DNA of 64,000 bases from Bryobacteraceae bacterium (GCA_026129905.1 JAHCHE010000006.1:186001-250000), one strand, 5' to 3'. Positions 7,290 through 18,023 are shown, counted from the stretch's first letter. Notes: generated by a model not told the origin, from the letters alone. Translations and numbers: made by a program.

Positions 7290-10200
7290 AGGAACCATCG
7301 TCGCTGGGCACGGCCGGCAAAGTCGCCCACGCATTCATCAATTCGAAGCTGACGCCCCTGATGATCGTGGCATCGCTGGCGCTCGGCGCGTTCTCGGTGT
7401 GGAAACTGCCGCGGGAGGAAGAGCCGCAGATCATCGTTCCCATGATCGACATCTTCGTCGCGATGCCGGGCGCTTCGGCCAGGGAAGTGGAGGAGCGGGT
7501 CACCCGGCCTATGGAGAAACTGCTGTGGGAAGTGCCGGGCGTCGAATACATCTACTCGACGTCGATGCCGGGCAGCGCGATGGCGATCGTGCGCTTCTAC
7601 GTTGGCGAGGACGAAGAGAAGGCCATCGTCCGGCTGAACCAGAAGATGTTCGCCAACTTCGACCTCATCCCGCCGGGCGCCTCGCAACCGCTGATCAAGC
7701 CGCGCTCGATCGACGACGTGCCAATTCTCGCGCTCACTCTCTGGAGCGAGCGCTACGACGACCACGTGCTTCGCCGGATGGCGGCCCAGCTTCACGACGC
7801 GGTGAAGCAGACGCCGGACGTCTCCGCCGTGCAAATCATCGGAGGGCAGCGGAGGGAAGTCCGGGTGACGGTGGACGCCGCGCGCCTGGCCGCCTATGGG
7901 CTGACGCCGGTGCAGGTGATGGGCGCGCTCGGCGCGTCGAACCGGCGGCTGCCCTCCGGCAAATTCTCCACGCAAAACCGAGAATTTCTCCTGGAAACCG
8001 GCGAATTTCTGTCGAGCGCCGACGACGTTCGCAGCGTCGTGGTAGGGGTCGCCAACAATAAGCCGATATTTGTCCGTGACGTCGCCGAAGTAACCGACGG
8101 GGGCGAGGAGCCTTCACAGTACGTTCACTTCGCCCGCGGCGATACGTTCTATCCGGCCGTGACCATCTCCATTTCCAAGAGGAAGGGGACGAACGCCATA
8201 TCGGTCGCGGAGAACGCGCTCCGTCGCGTGGAAGCGCTGAAGGGCCAACTCATCCCCGCGGACGTGGAAGTGGAAATCACCAGGCATTATGGCGAGACGG
8301 CGGCGGAAAAATCGAACGAATTGCTGTTCCACATGGCGATCGCGGTGGTCAGCGTCAGCATTCTGATCTGGATCACCCTTGGCTGGCGCGAATCGTGGAT
8401 CATTTTTACGGCCATACCGGTCACGCTGGCCCTCACCCTGACGACATTTTTCCTCTACGGGTACACGCTGAACCGGATCACGCTGTTCGCGCTGATCTTC
8501 TCAATCGGCATCCTGGTGGACGACGCGATCGTGGTGGTGGAAAACATCGTGCGTCACCGGCAGCTTCCAGGAAACCAGGAAAGGCCTCTGGTGGAGGTCG
8601 CGGTGGAAGCGGTGGACGAGGTCGGGAATCCGACGATCCTCGCGACGTTGGCGGTGATCGCCGCCATTCTGCCGATGGCGTTTGTCGGCGGGTTGATGGG
8701 ACCCTACATGCGGCCCATACCGATCGGGGCTTCGGCGGCGATGGTGTTCTCGCTGCTCGTCGCGTTCATGATTACGCCGTGGGCCGCGGTGCGGATGCTT
8801 TCCAGGCAAGCCGGACATGGGCACGAAGGAGAAGAAGACCGCCTGACGAAGATCTACCGCGCGTTCATGGGCAGAGTGTTGCACAACACGCCCCTGCGCG
8901 CGACCTTCCTGGCCGGCGTCACCGTCCTGCTGCTGGGTTCGATGGCGCTGGTCTACATCGGATTCGTCAAAGTGAAGATGCTCCCGTTCGACAACAAGAG
9001 CGAATTCCAGGTGATTATCGACATGCCGGAAGGAACGACGCTCGAGGAAACCGCGCGGGTGACGCGGGAACTGGCGGAAGCGGTGGACCGGCAACCGGAG
9101 GTGGTGAACGTGCAGACATACGTCGGCACGGCATCGCCGTTCAACTTCAACGGGCTGGTCCGCCATTACTTTCTGCGATCCGGATCCAACGTCGCCGACA
9201 TCCAGGTGAACCTGCTGCCCAAGCACGACCGGAAGCGGCAGAGCCACGATATCGCCAAAGCCGTGCGCGTGGACCTGGAGCCGATCGCCCGCCGCTGGGG
9301 CGCCAACATCAAGGTGGCGGAGGTTCCTCCGGGGCCGCCCGTCCTACAGACCCTTGTGGCGGAGGTCTACGGACCTACCCAGGAAGGGCAGATCCGCGTG
9401 GCGCGACAGATCAAAGAGATGTTCGAAAAGCTGGACGGAGCGGTGGACGTGGACTGGTACGTCGAGGACGACCAGGTGAAGCACCGGCTGGTTGTCGACA
9501 AGCAGAAAGCGGCGCTGCACGGCATCTCCGAGGAAGACATCGCCCGGACGATGGCGGTGGCGTCGGCGGGCGAGGTGGCCGGCCTTTTGCACGACGGCGC
9601 CGCCAAGGAGGATGTCCCCATCCGGGTGCGCCTGGACCGCGCCGTGCGCTCCGACCTGGAGAGGATGCGCGACATGAAAGTGCAGGGCCGGTCCGGCGCT
9701 GTGGTGTCGTTGCGCGAACTCACTCGCGTCGAGACGGTGACCGCCGACAAGAGCATCTACCACAAGAACCTGATGCCGGTCACTTACGTGACGGCCGACG
9801 TGGCGGGCGCGATTGAAGCGCCGGTCTACGCCATCCTAGAGATTGCGCCGAAAATCGAAGCGCTCCAGATACCCGAGGGTTACCAGGTTCAGCAATACAC
9901 CGCCTCGCAACCCGCGGACGATTCGCGCTACGCCATGAAGTGGGACGGCGAATGGCACATCACCTACGAGGTGTTCCGCGACCTCGGCATCGCTTTCGCC
10001 GCCGTGCTGGTGCTGATTTACGTGCTGGTGGTGGGCTGGTTCCAGTCGTTCATCACGCCGCTGGTAATCATGGCGGCCATCCCGTTCTCGCTGGTGGGCA
10101 TCCTGCCGGCGCACGGACTGCTCAACGCGTTCTTCACCGCCACGTCGATGATCGGGTTCATCGCCGGCGCGGGCATCGTCGTTCGCAATTCGATCATCCT

Positions 10201-10459
10201 GGTAGATTTCATCGAGCTGCGCCTCAAAGAAGGGATGCCGCTCGATGAAGCGGTCATCGACGCGGGCGCGGTCCGCTTCCGCCCAATGATGCTGACCGCG
10301 GCGGCGGTGGTGGTTGGCGCGAGCGTGATACTGTTCGATCCGATTTTCCAGGGACTGGCTATCGCGCTGATGGCGGGTGAAATCGCTTCGCTGGCGCTGT
10401 CGCGCATGACCGTCCCGATTGTGTATTTCATCATCAACCGTAGAAAGGCACACCCATGA
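7286..10459 (+). CDS. RND efflux pump permease (AcrB/HAE1-like)
   Basis: The 1057-residue protein starts at GTG 7286, overlapping the adaptor stop. It opens with the usual RND N-terminus, in which a membrane helix [20 protein letters not shown] is followed by porter sequence [15 protein letters not shown]. Transmembrane helix 4 carries [18 protein letters not shown] with the paired aspartates of the proton relay. Two periplasmic porter halves (about residues 35-330 and 560-880) and twelve helices can be placed, with a second set ending [13 protein letters not shown]. It should export small hydrophobic or metal-containing compounds by proton antiport. Substrate specificity cannot be read from sequence alone. 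Confidence 0.93.
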   Translation: MKEPSSLGTAGKVAHAFINSKLTPLMIVASLALGAFSVWKLPREEEPQIIVPMIDIFVAMPGASAREVEERVTRPMEKLLWEVPGVEYIYSTSMPGSAMAIVRFYVGEDEEKAIVRLNQKMFANFDLIPPGASQPLIKPRSIDDVPILALTLWSERYDDHVLRRMAAQLHDAVKQTPDVSAVQIIGGQRREVRVTVDAARLAAYGLTPVQVMGALGASNRRLPSGKFSTQNREFLLETGEFLSSADDVRSVVVGVANNKPIFVRDVAEVTDGGEEPSQYVHFARGDTFYPAVTISISKRKGTNAISVAENALRRVEALKGQLIPADVEVEITRHYGETAAEKSNELLFHMAIAVVSVSILIWITLGWRESWIIFTAIPVTLALTLTTFFLYGYTLNRITLFALIFSIGILVDDAIVVVENIVRHRQLPGNQERPLVEVAVEAVDEVGNPTILATLAVIAAILPMAFVGGLMGPYMRPIPIGASAAMVFSLLVAFMITPWAAVRMLSRQAGHGHEGEEDRLTKIYRAFMGRVLHNTPLRATFLAGVTVLLLGSMALVYIGFVKVKMLPFDNKSEFQVIIDMPEGTTLEETARVTRELAEAVDRQPEVVNVQTYVGTASPFNFNGLVRHYFLRSGSNVADIQVNLLPKHDRKRQSHDIAKAVRVDLEPIARRWGANIKVAEVPPGPPVLQTLVAEVYGPTQEGQIRVARQIKEMFEKLDGAVDVDWYVEDDQVKHRLVVDKQKAALHGISEEDIARTMAVASAGEVAGLLHDGAAKEDVPIRVRLDRAVRSDLERMRDMKVQGRSGAVVSLRELTRVETVTADKSIYHKNLMPVTYVTADVAGAIEAPVYAILEIAPKIEALQIPEGYQVQQYTASQPADDSRYAMKWDGEWHITYEVFRDLGIAFAAVLVLIYVLVVGWFQSFITPLVIMAAIPFSLVGILPAHGLLNAFFTATSMIGFIAGAGIVVRNSIILVDFIELRLKEGMPLDEAVIDAGAVRFRPMMLTAAAVVVGASVILFDPIFQGLAIALMAGEIASLALSRMTVPIVYFIINRRKAHP

Positions 10460-10686
10460 CCGTCAATCATTACCTCCGCATGCTTGCGGGCGCTTTCGTG
10501 CTCATCAGCCTGGCCCTCGGCCACTGGGTCCACGAAGGCTGGTACCTGTTCACCGCCTTCGTCGGCTTGAACCTGTTTCAGTCCGCGTTCACCAACTGGT
10601 GTCCGGCGATGACCCTCATAAAGAAGCTTGGGATTCCGATGTGCGCACACGAAGCGAAGCCGGCCCGGGCCGCGACGCAATCCTGA
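10456..10686 (+). CDS. DUF2892 (YgaP-like) small membrane protein
   Basis: This 76-residue protein has two hydrophobic segments ([16 protein letters not shown] and [14 protein letters not shown]). They are followed by [14 protein letters not shown], the conserved end of DUF2892 proteins, which occur alone or fused to rhodanese domains as in YgaP. The start ATG overlaps the RND stop codon (ATGA), so it belongs to the efflux operon. Its presence hints at a link of the pump with sulfur or thiol chemistry, which is inference from the family's association with rhodaneses. Confidence 0.8.
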   Translation: MTVNHYLRMLAGAFVLISLALGHWVHEGWYLFTAFVGLNLFQSAFTNWCPAMTLIKKLGIPMCAHEAKPARAATQS

Positions 10687-10716
10687 TCGAGAGCGTCGCC
10701 CGAGACGGGCGATCAG
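10683..10716 (+). terminator. Hairpin at the end of the efflux operon
   Basis: Just after the DUF2892 stop, TCGCCCG at 10696-10702 pairs with CGGGCGA at 10706-10712 around a 3-base loop. An outer CTGA/TCAG can extend the structure. There is no T run behind it, so it may be an RNA-stabilising or factor-dependent end rather than a classical intrinsic terminator. Confidence 0.4.
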
Positions 10717-10739
10717 CGCGAGTGGAGACCGCTCACCCT

Positions 10740-10761
10740 TCCTATGCGTTTTTGTATAGGA
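10740..10761. promoter_or_regulatory. Short inverted repeat in front of the DoxX-fusion gene
   Basis: TCCTAT and ATAGGA flank a T-rich 10-base spacer, about 45 bases before the start codon at 10806. The downstream half lies in an AT-rich TATAGGATAAT stretch that could contain a -10 element. It may be an operator or promoter region; no -35 element is clear. Confidence 0.3.
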
Positions 10762-10805
10762 TAATGAGGTAAGGTTCTCTCGTATCGACAGAGGAGCATC
10801 GCGAC

Positions 10806-12344
10806 ATGCCGCTTGCCAACTCCGGAATCGACTACCGGCTCATACCGCTCGCGCTCATCCGTATCGTGATCGGCTGGCATTTTCTCTACGAAGGTTGGGC
10901 CAAGGTGCTCAATCCAGGCTGGACCTCGGCCGGATTCCTGAAGTCGAGCACGGGTCCAGTGGCCGGCCTGTATCACTTTCTTGGCTCGAACTCCGCGCTG
11001 ATCCGGATTGTGGACCAGGTGAACATCTGGGGCCTGGTGCTCATCGGGCTGGCGCTGATGCTGGGCCTGTACGCTCGGGCCGCGGCGGTGGGCGGGATGG
11101 CGCTGCTGGCGCTGTACTACTTCGCATATCCGCCCTTCTTCACGCCGGTGCTCAACGGAGTGACCGAAGGCTCGTACCTCATCGTCAACAAGAACCTGGT
11201 GGAGTTATTCGGACTGGCGGTGGTGGCTGCGTTTCCGGCGGCGGCGTTCGGGCTGGAAGGCATACTTGCCCGGCTCAAGAACGGCGCCGCGCCCGAGGAG
11301 ACCCTGCCGCCGGTGGCCGTTGACAAGGCCGTTCCGGAGTACCTCGGCCCGCTCTCCCGGCGGCACGTTCTCACCGGTCTGGCGGGCGTGCCGGTGCTGG
11401 GTGGGTTCGTTCTGGCCGTGTTGAAGAAGCATGGCTGGAGGAGCTTCGAGGAAGCGCACCTGAGAGGCGTGAGAGGGCAGACCGACGAGTTCACGGCCAG
11501 CGCCACGGTCAAAAAGTTCTCCTTCGCCAGCATCAGCGACCTGGAAGCGCGCTTGCCGTACGGTAAGATCGGCAACATCACGCTCAGCCGGATGATCCTG
11601 GGCGGCAACCTCATCGGCGGCTGGGCGCACGCCCGCGATCTGATCTATGTCTCAAAACTGGTGCGCGCGTACCACCATCGGGACAAGATCTTCGAGACCC
11701 TGGCGCTGGCCGAGAAGTGCGGCGTCAATGCGATCATCACCAACCCGCTGCTGTGCGGGATCATGAACGATTACTGGCGCAACGGCGGCAGGATTCAGTT
11801 CATCTCCGATTGCGGCGGCCAGAACGTGCTGGAGATGATCCAGCGCTCCATCGACCACGGCGCGTGCGCCTGCTACATTCAGGGCGGCGTGGCGGACCGC
11901 CTGGTGGAGGAAGGGAAATTTGACCTGATGGCGCAAGGCCTGGATCTGATCCGCCGGAACCGGCTGCCCGCCGGCATCGGAGGTCATAAGCTGGAGACCA
12001 TCAAGGCGAGCGTCGACAAGGGCCTGCGGCCGGACTTCTGGATGAAGACGCTGCACCACGTGAACTACTGGTCGGCGAAGCCGCAGCCGGAGAACGACAA
12101 CATCTGGTGCGACTCTCCCGAGGCGACCATCGAGTTCATGAAGACGCTGAAAGAGCCGTGGATCGCATTCAAGATCCTGGCCGCGGGGGCGATTCCTCCG
12201 GAGATCGGCTTCAAGTGGGCGTTCGAAAGCGGCGCGGATTTCATCTGCGTCGGGATGTACGATTTCCAGATTGTGGAAGACGTCAACCTGGCGGCGCGGG
12301 TGCTGAACGGGACGCTGGTGCGGCAGCGCCAGTGGTACGCGTAG
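10806..12344 (+). CDS. DoxX-family membrane domain fused to a TIM-barrel-like domain via a Tat-like motif
   Basis: The first 160 or so residues of this 512-residue protein look like a DoxX/SURF4 four-helix membrane unit. IRIVIGWHFLYEGWAKVLNP is typical, and helices such as WGLVLIGLALMLGLYA follow. At about residues 182-200 there is SRRHVLTGLAGVPVLGG, a twin-arginine motif plus hydrophobic stretch placed internally. The remaining 300 residues (IGNITLSRMILGGNLIGGWAHARD..., VNAIITNPLLCG, WIAFKILAAGAIPP, FESGADFICVGMYD) resemble an aldo/keto-reductase-like or other TIM-barrel fold. Such a fold would lie across the membrane from the cytoplasm if the Tat motif works. The start follows a GAGGAG ribosome site. 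The fusion itself is clear; the enzymatic role is unknown. Confidence 0.7.
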   Translation: MPLANSGIDYRLIPLALIRIVIGWHFLYEGWAKVLNPGWTSAGFLKSSTGPVAGLYHFLGSNSALIRIVDQVNIWGLVLIGLALMLGLYARAAAVGGMALLALYYFAYPPFFTPVLNGVTEGSYLIVNKNLVELFGLAVVAAFPAAAFGLEGILARLKNGAAPEETLPPVAVDKAVPEYLGPLSRRHVLTGLAGVPVLGGFVLAVLKKHGWRSFEEAHLRGVRGQTDEFTASATVKKFSFASISDLEARLPYGKIGNITLSRMILGGNLIGGWAHARDLIYVSKLVRAYHHRDKIFETLALAEKCGVNAIITNPLLCGIMNDYWRNGGRIQFISDCGGQNVLEMIQRSIDHGACACYIQGGVADRLVEEGKFDLMAQGLDLIRRNRLPAGIGGHKLETIKASVDKGLRPDFWMKTLHHVNYWSAKPQPENDNIWCDSPEATIEFMKTLKEPWIAFKILAAGAIPPEIGFKWAFESGADFICVGMYDFQIVEDVNLAARVLNGTLVRQRQWYA

Positions 12345-12449
12345 CACGGCGGGGCCCGACTGCTCCGGACGCAATCTTTCGCGGCGCCGCCTGAAGTTGG
12401 CAAACTGGAAGTAGGCGTCGGCGGCGCGCTCGCGCGAAGGCGGCGGCGC

Positions 12450-15400
12450 GTGAGCGATAATCGTGGGTCTGCCGCGGACGGCCGGATGGCGCGGAGATCT
12501 GGCGATCTGAAACTGGCATTCTCTTCCCTCGTTGAACTACTTCAGGCTCGGGCCGAACGCGACGCCGGCCGAGCGGCGTACGCCTTTCTCGATGAAGGCG
12601 GCGGCGAGGCGGCCGTCACGTACGGGGAACTCTGGGCCAGGGCTCGCGCGATCGGCGCGCGGCTCACGGGCATGACGAAACCCGGAGACCGGGCGCTGCT
12701 GCTCCATCCGCCCGGGAATGACTTTCTGGCGGCGTTTTTCGGCGCGCTCGCCGCCCGGGTGGCGCCCGTTCCGTTGCCGCTGCCGGGCGCGCGAAGCGGG
12801 CTGGACAAGCTGAGCCTGGTGGCCGAAGACTCCGGCGCTGGCGTCGCGCTGACGGTCTCGTCGGTGGCGGATGAGATCCGGGCGGGCCTTGCGCCTCTGG
12901 CGGTGGAAGCCACCGACGCGGTTGGCGTTGAGGAAGGGGTGGGATTCGAGTTGCCTGTCCTTCCGCCGGACGGGCTCGCGTATTTGCAGTACACCTCCGG
13001 GTCCACCGGCATTCCGCGCGGCGTGATGGTGAGCCACGCGAATGTGCTCCACAACCTCGCCAATATCGACGAAGGCTTCCGGCACGCGCCGGACAGCGTG
13101 GTGGTGAGCTGGCTGCCGCACTTCCACGACATGGGGCTGATCTACGGCCTGCTGGCGCCGCTGTATCACCGTATTCCCTGCTACTTCATGGCGCCTGCGC
13201 AGTTCGTGCGGCGTCCGGCGGCGTGGCTGGAAGCCATAACGCGCTACCGGGCGACACACAGCGGAGGGCCAAACTTCGCGTACGACCTGTGCGTGCGGCG
13301 CATTCCGCCAGAGGCGCGCGCGACGCTGGATCTGCGTTCGTGGGAGGTGGCGTTCAACGGAGCCGAACCGGTGCACGCGGAGACGCTGGACCGCTTCACG
13401 GAGGCCTTCTCGCCGTGCGGGTTCCGGCGCGCGGTCTTCCACCCGGCGTATGGGCTGGCCGAGGCGTCATTGAAGGCGACGGGCGGCGAAAAGGACGCTC
13501 CGCCGGTGGTGTTCGTTGCGCGCCAGGCGGCGCTGTCGCTGGATCGGGCCGAGCAGGCCGAACCCGGCGGGCCGGATGCCCGGCCGATCGTGGGCTGCGG
13601 ACGCGCGGGGCTCGACACCCGCGTCGCGATCGTGGATCCCGAGTCGCGGCAGCGCCGTCTCGAGGGGGAGGTAGGTGAAATCTGGGTCGCGGGGCCGGGC
13701 GTGGCGCTCGGCTATTGGAACCGGGAGGAAGAAACCCGAGAGACATTCCAGGCGACGCTGGCCGGCGGCGAGGGGCCGTTCCTGCGGACCGGGGATCTCG
13801 GGTTTTTGCGGAATCGCGAGCTTTTCATCGCCGGACGGATCAAGGACCTGATCATTATTCGGGGCCTGAACCATCACCCGAGCGATATCGAACTAACCGC
13901 GCGGCGCGCGCACCCGGAGATAGCCTCCAGCGTGTGCGCCGCGTTTTCCGTCGACGCCGGCGGAGAAGAACGGCTGGTGATCGCGGTGGAGGCCGGCCGT
14001 CAGGCGCCGGCCGAGCCGGAAGCCATTGCGTCGGCGATCCGGCAGGCGACGGCGGAAGCGCACCAGGTGCGGACCTACGCGGTCGCGCTGGTTGCCCGGG
14101 GCGGGATTCCGAAGACCTCCAGCGGGAAGATTCCGCGCGGGCTTTGCCGCTCGCTGTACCTGGCGGGCAAGCTCGACGTGGTGTGGGAAAGCGCGCCGGA
14201 GGAGACCGGGAGGGATGAGGAGGCGCTCGAGCTCGACCGCGGCGGTCTGCTGGCGATGCCGGGGGAGGCGCGCAAGGCGGCCGCCGAGGAATACGTGCGG
14301 CGGCGGCTGGCCATTCTGCTCAAACGGAAAGTGAGCGAGATCGACGCGTCGAAACCGTTTACGGCTTACGGCATCGATTCGCTGGGCGCGTTGGAACTGC
14401 AGAACCGGATGGAGCAGGATTTCGGGGTCCGGTTTGAAGCAGGGGAACCGGTGGCCGAAGCAAGCGCGGAAGAGCTGGCGGCCCGCCTCGTAACGCTTAT
14501 TGGGCAGCCTCCCGCGGATGGCCCGATCCCCGCGCGCGGCTGCCTGCGCGGGCCGCTGTCGTTCGAGCAGGAACGGCTGTGGCTGCTCGACCAGGTCGCG
14601 CCGCGAAACCCGGCGCACGCGATCCCTTCGGCGATTCGGATTGAGGGACCGCTTCAGCGCGAGGCGTTGGAAGGCGCGCTGCGGGATTTGGCGGAACGGC
14701 AGGAGTCGCTACGGAGCCGCTTCGTAGTCGAGAACGGCGCGCCAGTGGCGGAAGTTGCTCCGCTTGCGTCCGTCCATCTGGCGATCACGGAAGCGGACGG
14801 GCTGGACGCGGTCCGGCGGCTGGCGTCGGAGGAGGCGGCCGCGCCGTTCCGGCTGGACGAGGCGCCGCTGTTCCGGGCGCGGCTGTACCGGCTAGGCGAA
14901 AACGACCACGTACTGCTACTGACGATTCATCACATTATTTCCGATTTGTGGTCCGTTCGGTTGTTTTTTGGGGAATTGTTTACTTTTTACTCAGCCCGGG
15001 TGGAGGGAATGGACGCCGGCCTCCCGCCGTTGCCTGCCTGCTATTCGGATTACGCGGCCTGGCAGCGGGAGCGCTTGCAGGGAGCGAAACTCGAAGCGCT
15101 TACCGCGCGCTGGCGCGGGCGGCTCGAGGGCGCCGCGGGCATCGAGCTGCCGCCGGACCGGCCGCGGAAGAAAGCGCCGGTTGCGCCTGCCGCAACCGAG
15201 TACTTCACGCTGACGGAGGACGCGGCGGCAGCGCTGCGGGCGTTGTGCCGGCGCGAGAGCGTCACGCCGTTTGTCGCGCTGCTGGCGGGCTTCGAGGTTC
15301 TCGCGGCGCGCTGGAGCGGGCAGACGGACATCACGCTCGGGGTCACCGGCGCGAACCGGGGCCGGCCCGAGATGGAACGGCTGATCGGATTCTTCGCCGC

Positions 15401-18023
15401 CCCGCTGCCAGTGCGTCTCGATCTGGGCGGCGATCCGGATTTCCTGGAAATCATGCGGCGGGCGCGCAGGGAGACGACGGACGCGTCCGCGCATAGCGAA
15501 CTGCCGTTCGCGAAAGTGGTCGAGGCGGCGCGAACCGGGCGCCGCGCGGATCATGCGCCGCTGGTGAACGTGATGTTCAGCGTCTTCCGTTCGCCGCTGC
15601 CACCGGCGGCTCCGCGGGATTTGAGCTTCTCGCCGGTCGATGTCGGGCCGGCGGCCGCGGATTTCGACCTGTTCGTCACCCTGGTTGAGGAAGGCAAAGA
15701 ACTGCGCGGGACGGCGGCGTACAACGCGGGCCTGTACGACAGCGAGACGGTCCGGGCGGCGATGGGGGCGTACCGGCGGATTCTGGAGGTCGCCGTCGCG
15801 GCCCCGGCGACCCGCCTTTCGGAATTTCCCGTTACGGCGGCATTGAAGGCGGCGGCGCATCGCCGGGCGGAAGATCGCCCCACCATTGCCGTGGCCGCGA
15901 CCTTCACCGCGGAGCCGGTGGACGAGGTTTTGCGTTTCTGGATGAAGGAACTCGATTTCGATTACCGCATCCGGTTCGCTCCCTATAACCAGGTCTTCCA
16001 GCAATTGTTGAACGGATCGAGTCTCATTGGGGCGCATTCCAAAGGATTGAATGTCGTGCTGGCGCGGATCGAAGATTGGGCGCACAGCCGGACGGCGCCG
16101 GACGCGGGGGAACTGCGCGACACGGCGGCGCGGTTCATCGCGGCGCTGGAGGCGGCGGTGGCGCGGTCCGGCGCGCCCGTCCTGGTGGTGGTGTGTCCGG
16201 CGTCGCCCGGATTTCTTTCGGAGGCCGCCGGCAAGGCCTTACAGGGGGAGCTGGAAGAACGGATCGCCGCCGCGTTCGCCTCGGTCAGCGCCGTTCACGT
16301 GGTTCGTCCCGCCGAGATCGAGACGCTCTACCCGGTGGCCCTCTACCACGATGCCCATGGCGAGCGCCTGGGACATGTGCCGTATACGCCGGAGTTCCAC
16401 GCAGCGCTCGGGACGACGATCGCGCGCAAGCTTCACGCGATGCGCAGCGCGCCGTACAAGGCGCTGACGCTCGATTGCGACCAGACGCTGTGGAGCGGCG
16501 TGTGCGGCGAAGACGGCCCGGCGGGCGTGAGCGTCGACGCGCCGCAGCGGGCCTTGCAGGAGTTTGCGCTCCAGCAGCGCCGCGCCGGCATGCTTCTTTG
16601 CCTTGTGACCAAGAACAACGAAGACGACGTATGGGCCACGTTCGACGCCCATCCGGAAATGCCCCTGCGCACGGAACTCCTGACCGGCTGGCGGGTGAAC
16701 TGGCGGCCCAAATCGGAGAACCTCCGCTCCCTGGCGGCCGAACTGGAACTCGGCCTCGACAGTTTCATCCATATCGACGACAATCCGGGCGAATGCGCGG
16801 AAATTGAAGCGAATTGTCCGGAAGCGCTGGCGCTGAAACTGCCGCGGGATCCCGGCGCGATCGATCGTTACCTGTGGCACGTATGGGCATTTGACCGCCT
16901 TTCGGCTACCGGGGAAGACAGGAATCGGGCGGCGATGTACGCGGAGAACGTCGAGCGGCGCGCGCTCCAGCGTCGGACGGCGACGCTCGCTGAGTTCCTG
17001 AAGGCCTTGAATCTACAGATCCGGATTTCCACTCCGGCGCACGACCAGGCGGCGCGCATCGCGCAAATGACGCAGCGGACCAACCAGATGAACTTCACCA
17101 CCATCCGGCGGCGGGAGCACGAAATCCGGGAGGCGCTGGAGCGGGGCGGCGCCGAGTGCCTGGTGGTGGAACTGAACGACCGGTTTGGGGCGTACGGCAT
17201 CGTCGGGGTGATGATTTTCCGCGCCGCCGGACAAGACCTGGAGGTCGACACTTTCCTTGTGAGCTGCCGCGCATTGGGCCGCGGCGTGGAGCACCGGATG
17301 ACGGCGAGGCTCGGTGAAATCGCGACGGAACGGGGGCTTGGCCATGTCGTCCTGCGGGTGATCCCGACCGCGAAGAACCAGCCGGCGCGCGATTTCGTCG
17401 AAAGCGTTGGGGCGCTGTGGCGAGAACCGGCCGACGCCGGCGCCGTGTACCGGCTGCCGGCCGCCTATGCGGCTTCGATCGTTCACAGCCCGTCGAGACC
17501 AAGCGATCCGGCGGAGACGAAAGCCGCCGCCGGCCCCGAAAAGGTCAGGCGGGCCATCGACTATCACCGGATCGCGACGGAACTGGACGATGCCGGCAAA
17601 ATCCTGCGCCAGATTCGCGCCACGCTGCACACGGGCGCTGTGACCCGCGCCGCGTACGCGCCGCCGCGTACGCCGCTTGAAAAGGAGCTGGCCGCTCTTT
17701 GGGAGGAGATGCTGCGCGCGCCCCAGGTGGGGGTGGACGACAATTTCTTCGACCTCGGCGGACATTCGCTGCTTGCGGTTCAGTTATTGTCGCGAATTCG
17801 CGAACGATATAGCGCCGACCTTCCGCTCGACGTCGTGTTTACCGGGAATTTCTGCGTGGCGGAACTCGCAAAGGCGATCGAAATTCATGAGATCGAGCGG
17901 GCGGGAGCAGAGCAATACGCGGAGTTGCTGACGGAACTCGAAGGTCTCAGCGACGACGAGGTGCGCGCGCTGCTGGAACAGGAACTCCACGACGACGCGG
18001 CGCGAAGCGGCGAATCCGGCTGA
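12450..18023 (+). CDS. Hybrid megasynthase FAAL-ACP-C-FkbH-ACP
   Basis: This 1857-residue multidomain enzyme starts at a GTG (an ATG twelve codons later is possible). The first domain is a fatty acyl-AMP ligase (about 15-590), with YTSGSTGIPRGVMVSH, SWLPHFHDMGLIYGL and KDLIIIRGLNHHPSDIE. Next is a carrier domain with GIDSLGAL, Ser644. A condensation domain (about 690-1130) carries HHIISDLWS, with His828 and Asp832 of the HHxxxD motif. An FkbH-type HAD domain follows (about 1145-1650), with an N-terminal extension, the DCDQT nucleophile motif (Asp1342, Asp1344) and HIDDNPGE. A last carrier domain has DLGGHSLLAVQLL, Ser1773. FAALs load fatty acids on carriers and FkbH proteins load glyceryl units from 1,3-bisphosphoglycerate. 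The C domain could join the two. There is no ketosynthase and no amino-acid adenylation domain. Release is presumably by the thioesterase two genes downstream. Confidence 0.9.
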   Translation: MSDNRGSAADGRMARRSGDLKLAFSSLVELLQARAERDAGRAAYAFLDEGGGEAAVTYGELWARARAIGARLTGMTKPGDRALLLHPPGNDFLAAFFGALAARVAPVPLPLPGARSGLDKLSLVAEDSGAGVALTVSSVADEIRAGLAPLAVEATDAVGVEEGVGFELPVLPPDGLAYLQYTSGSTGIPRGVMVSHANVLHNLANIDEGFRHAPDSVVVSWLPHFHDMGLIYGLLAPLYHRIPCYFMAPAQFVRRPAAWLEAITRYRATHSGGPNFAYDLCVRRIPPEARATLDLRSWEVAFNGAEPVHAETLDRFTEAFSPCGFRRAVFHPAYGLAEASLKATGGEKDAPPVVFVARQAALSLDRAEQAEPGGPDARPIVGCGRAGLDTRVAIVDPESRQRRLEGEVGEIWVAGPGVALGYWNREEETRETFQATLAGGEGPFLRTGDLGFLRNRELFIAGRIKDLIIIRGLNHHPSDIELTARRAHPEIASSVCAAFSVDAGGEERLVIAVEAGRQAPAEPEAIASAIRQATAEAHQVRTYAVALVARGGIPKTSSGKIPRGLCRSLYLAGKLDVVWESAPEETGRDEEALELDRGGLLAMPGEARKAAAEEYVRRRLAILLKRKVSEIDASKPFTAYGIDSLGALELQNRMEQDFGVRFEAGEPVAEASAEELAARLVTLIGQPPADGPIPARGCLRGPLSFEQERLWLLDQVAPRNPAHAIPSAIRIEGPLQREALEGALRDLAERQESLRSRFVVENGAPVAEVAPLASVHLAITEADGLDAVRRLASEEAAAPFRLDEAPLFRARLYRLGENDHVLLLTIHHIISDLWSVRLFFGELFTFYSARVEGMDAGLPPLPACYSDYAAWQRERLQGAKLEALTARWRGRLEGAAGIELPPDRPRKKAPVAPAATEYFTLTEDAAAALRALCRRESVTPFVALLAGFEVLAARWSGQTDITLGVTGANRGRPEMERLIGFFAAPLPVRLDLGGDPDFLEIMRRARRETTDASAHSELPFAKVVEAARTGRRADHAPLVNVMFSVFRSPLPPAAPRDLSFSPVDVGPAAADFDLFVTLVEEGKELRGTAAYNAGLYDSETVRAAMGAYRRILEVAVAAPATRLSEFPVTAALKAAAHRRAEDRPTIAVAATFTAEPVDEVLRFWMKELDFDYRIRFAPYNQVFQQLLNGSSLIGAHSKGLNVVLARIEDWAHSRTAPDAGELRDTAARFIAALEAAVARSGAPVLVVVCPASPGFLSEAAGKALQGELEERIAAAFASVSAVHVVRPAEIETLYPVALYHDAHGERLGHVPYTPEFHAALGTTIARKLHAMRSAPYKALTLDCDQTLWSGVCGEDGPAGVSVDAPQRALQEFALQQRRAGMLLCLVTKNNEDDVWATFDAHPEMPLRTELLTGWRVNWRPKSENLRSLAAELELGLDSFIHIDDNPGECAEIEANCPEALALKLPRDPGAIDRYLWHVWAFDRLSATGEDRNRAAMYAENVERRALQRRTATLAEFLKALNLQIRISTPAHDQAARIAQMTQRTNQMNFTTIRRREHEIREALERGGAECLVVELNDRFGAYGIVGVMIFRAAGQDLEVDTFLVSCRALGRGVEHRMTARLGEIATERGLGHVVLRVIPTAKNQPARDFVESVGALWREPADAGAVYRLPAAYAASIVHSPSRPSDPAETKAAAGPEKVRRAIDYHRIATELDDAGKILRQIRATLHTGAVTRAAYAPPRTPLEKELAALWEEMLRAPQVGVDDNFFDLGGHSLLAVQLLSRIRERYSADLPLDVVFTGNFCVAELAKAIEIHEIERAGAEQYAELLTELEGLSDDEVRALLEQELHDDAARSGESG

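Noticed and set aside
12450-18023. Polyketide synthase
   Set aside because: No ketosynthase, acyltransferase or ketoreductase motif is present; the modules are FAAL, ACP, C, FkbH and ACP.
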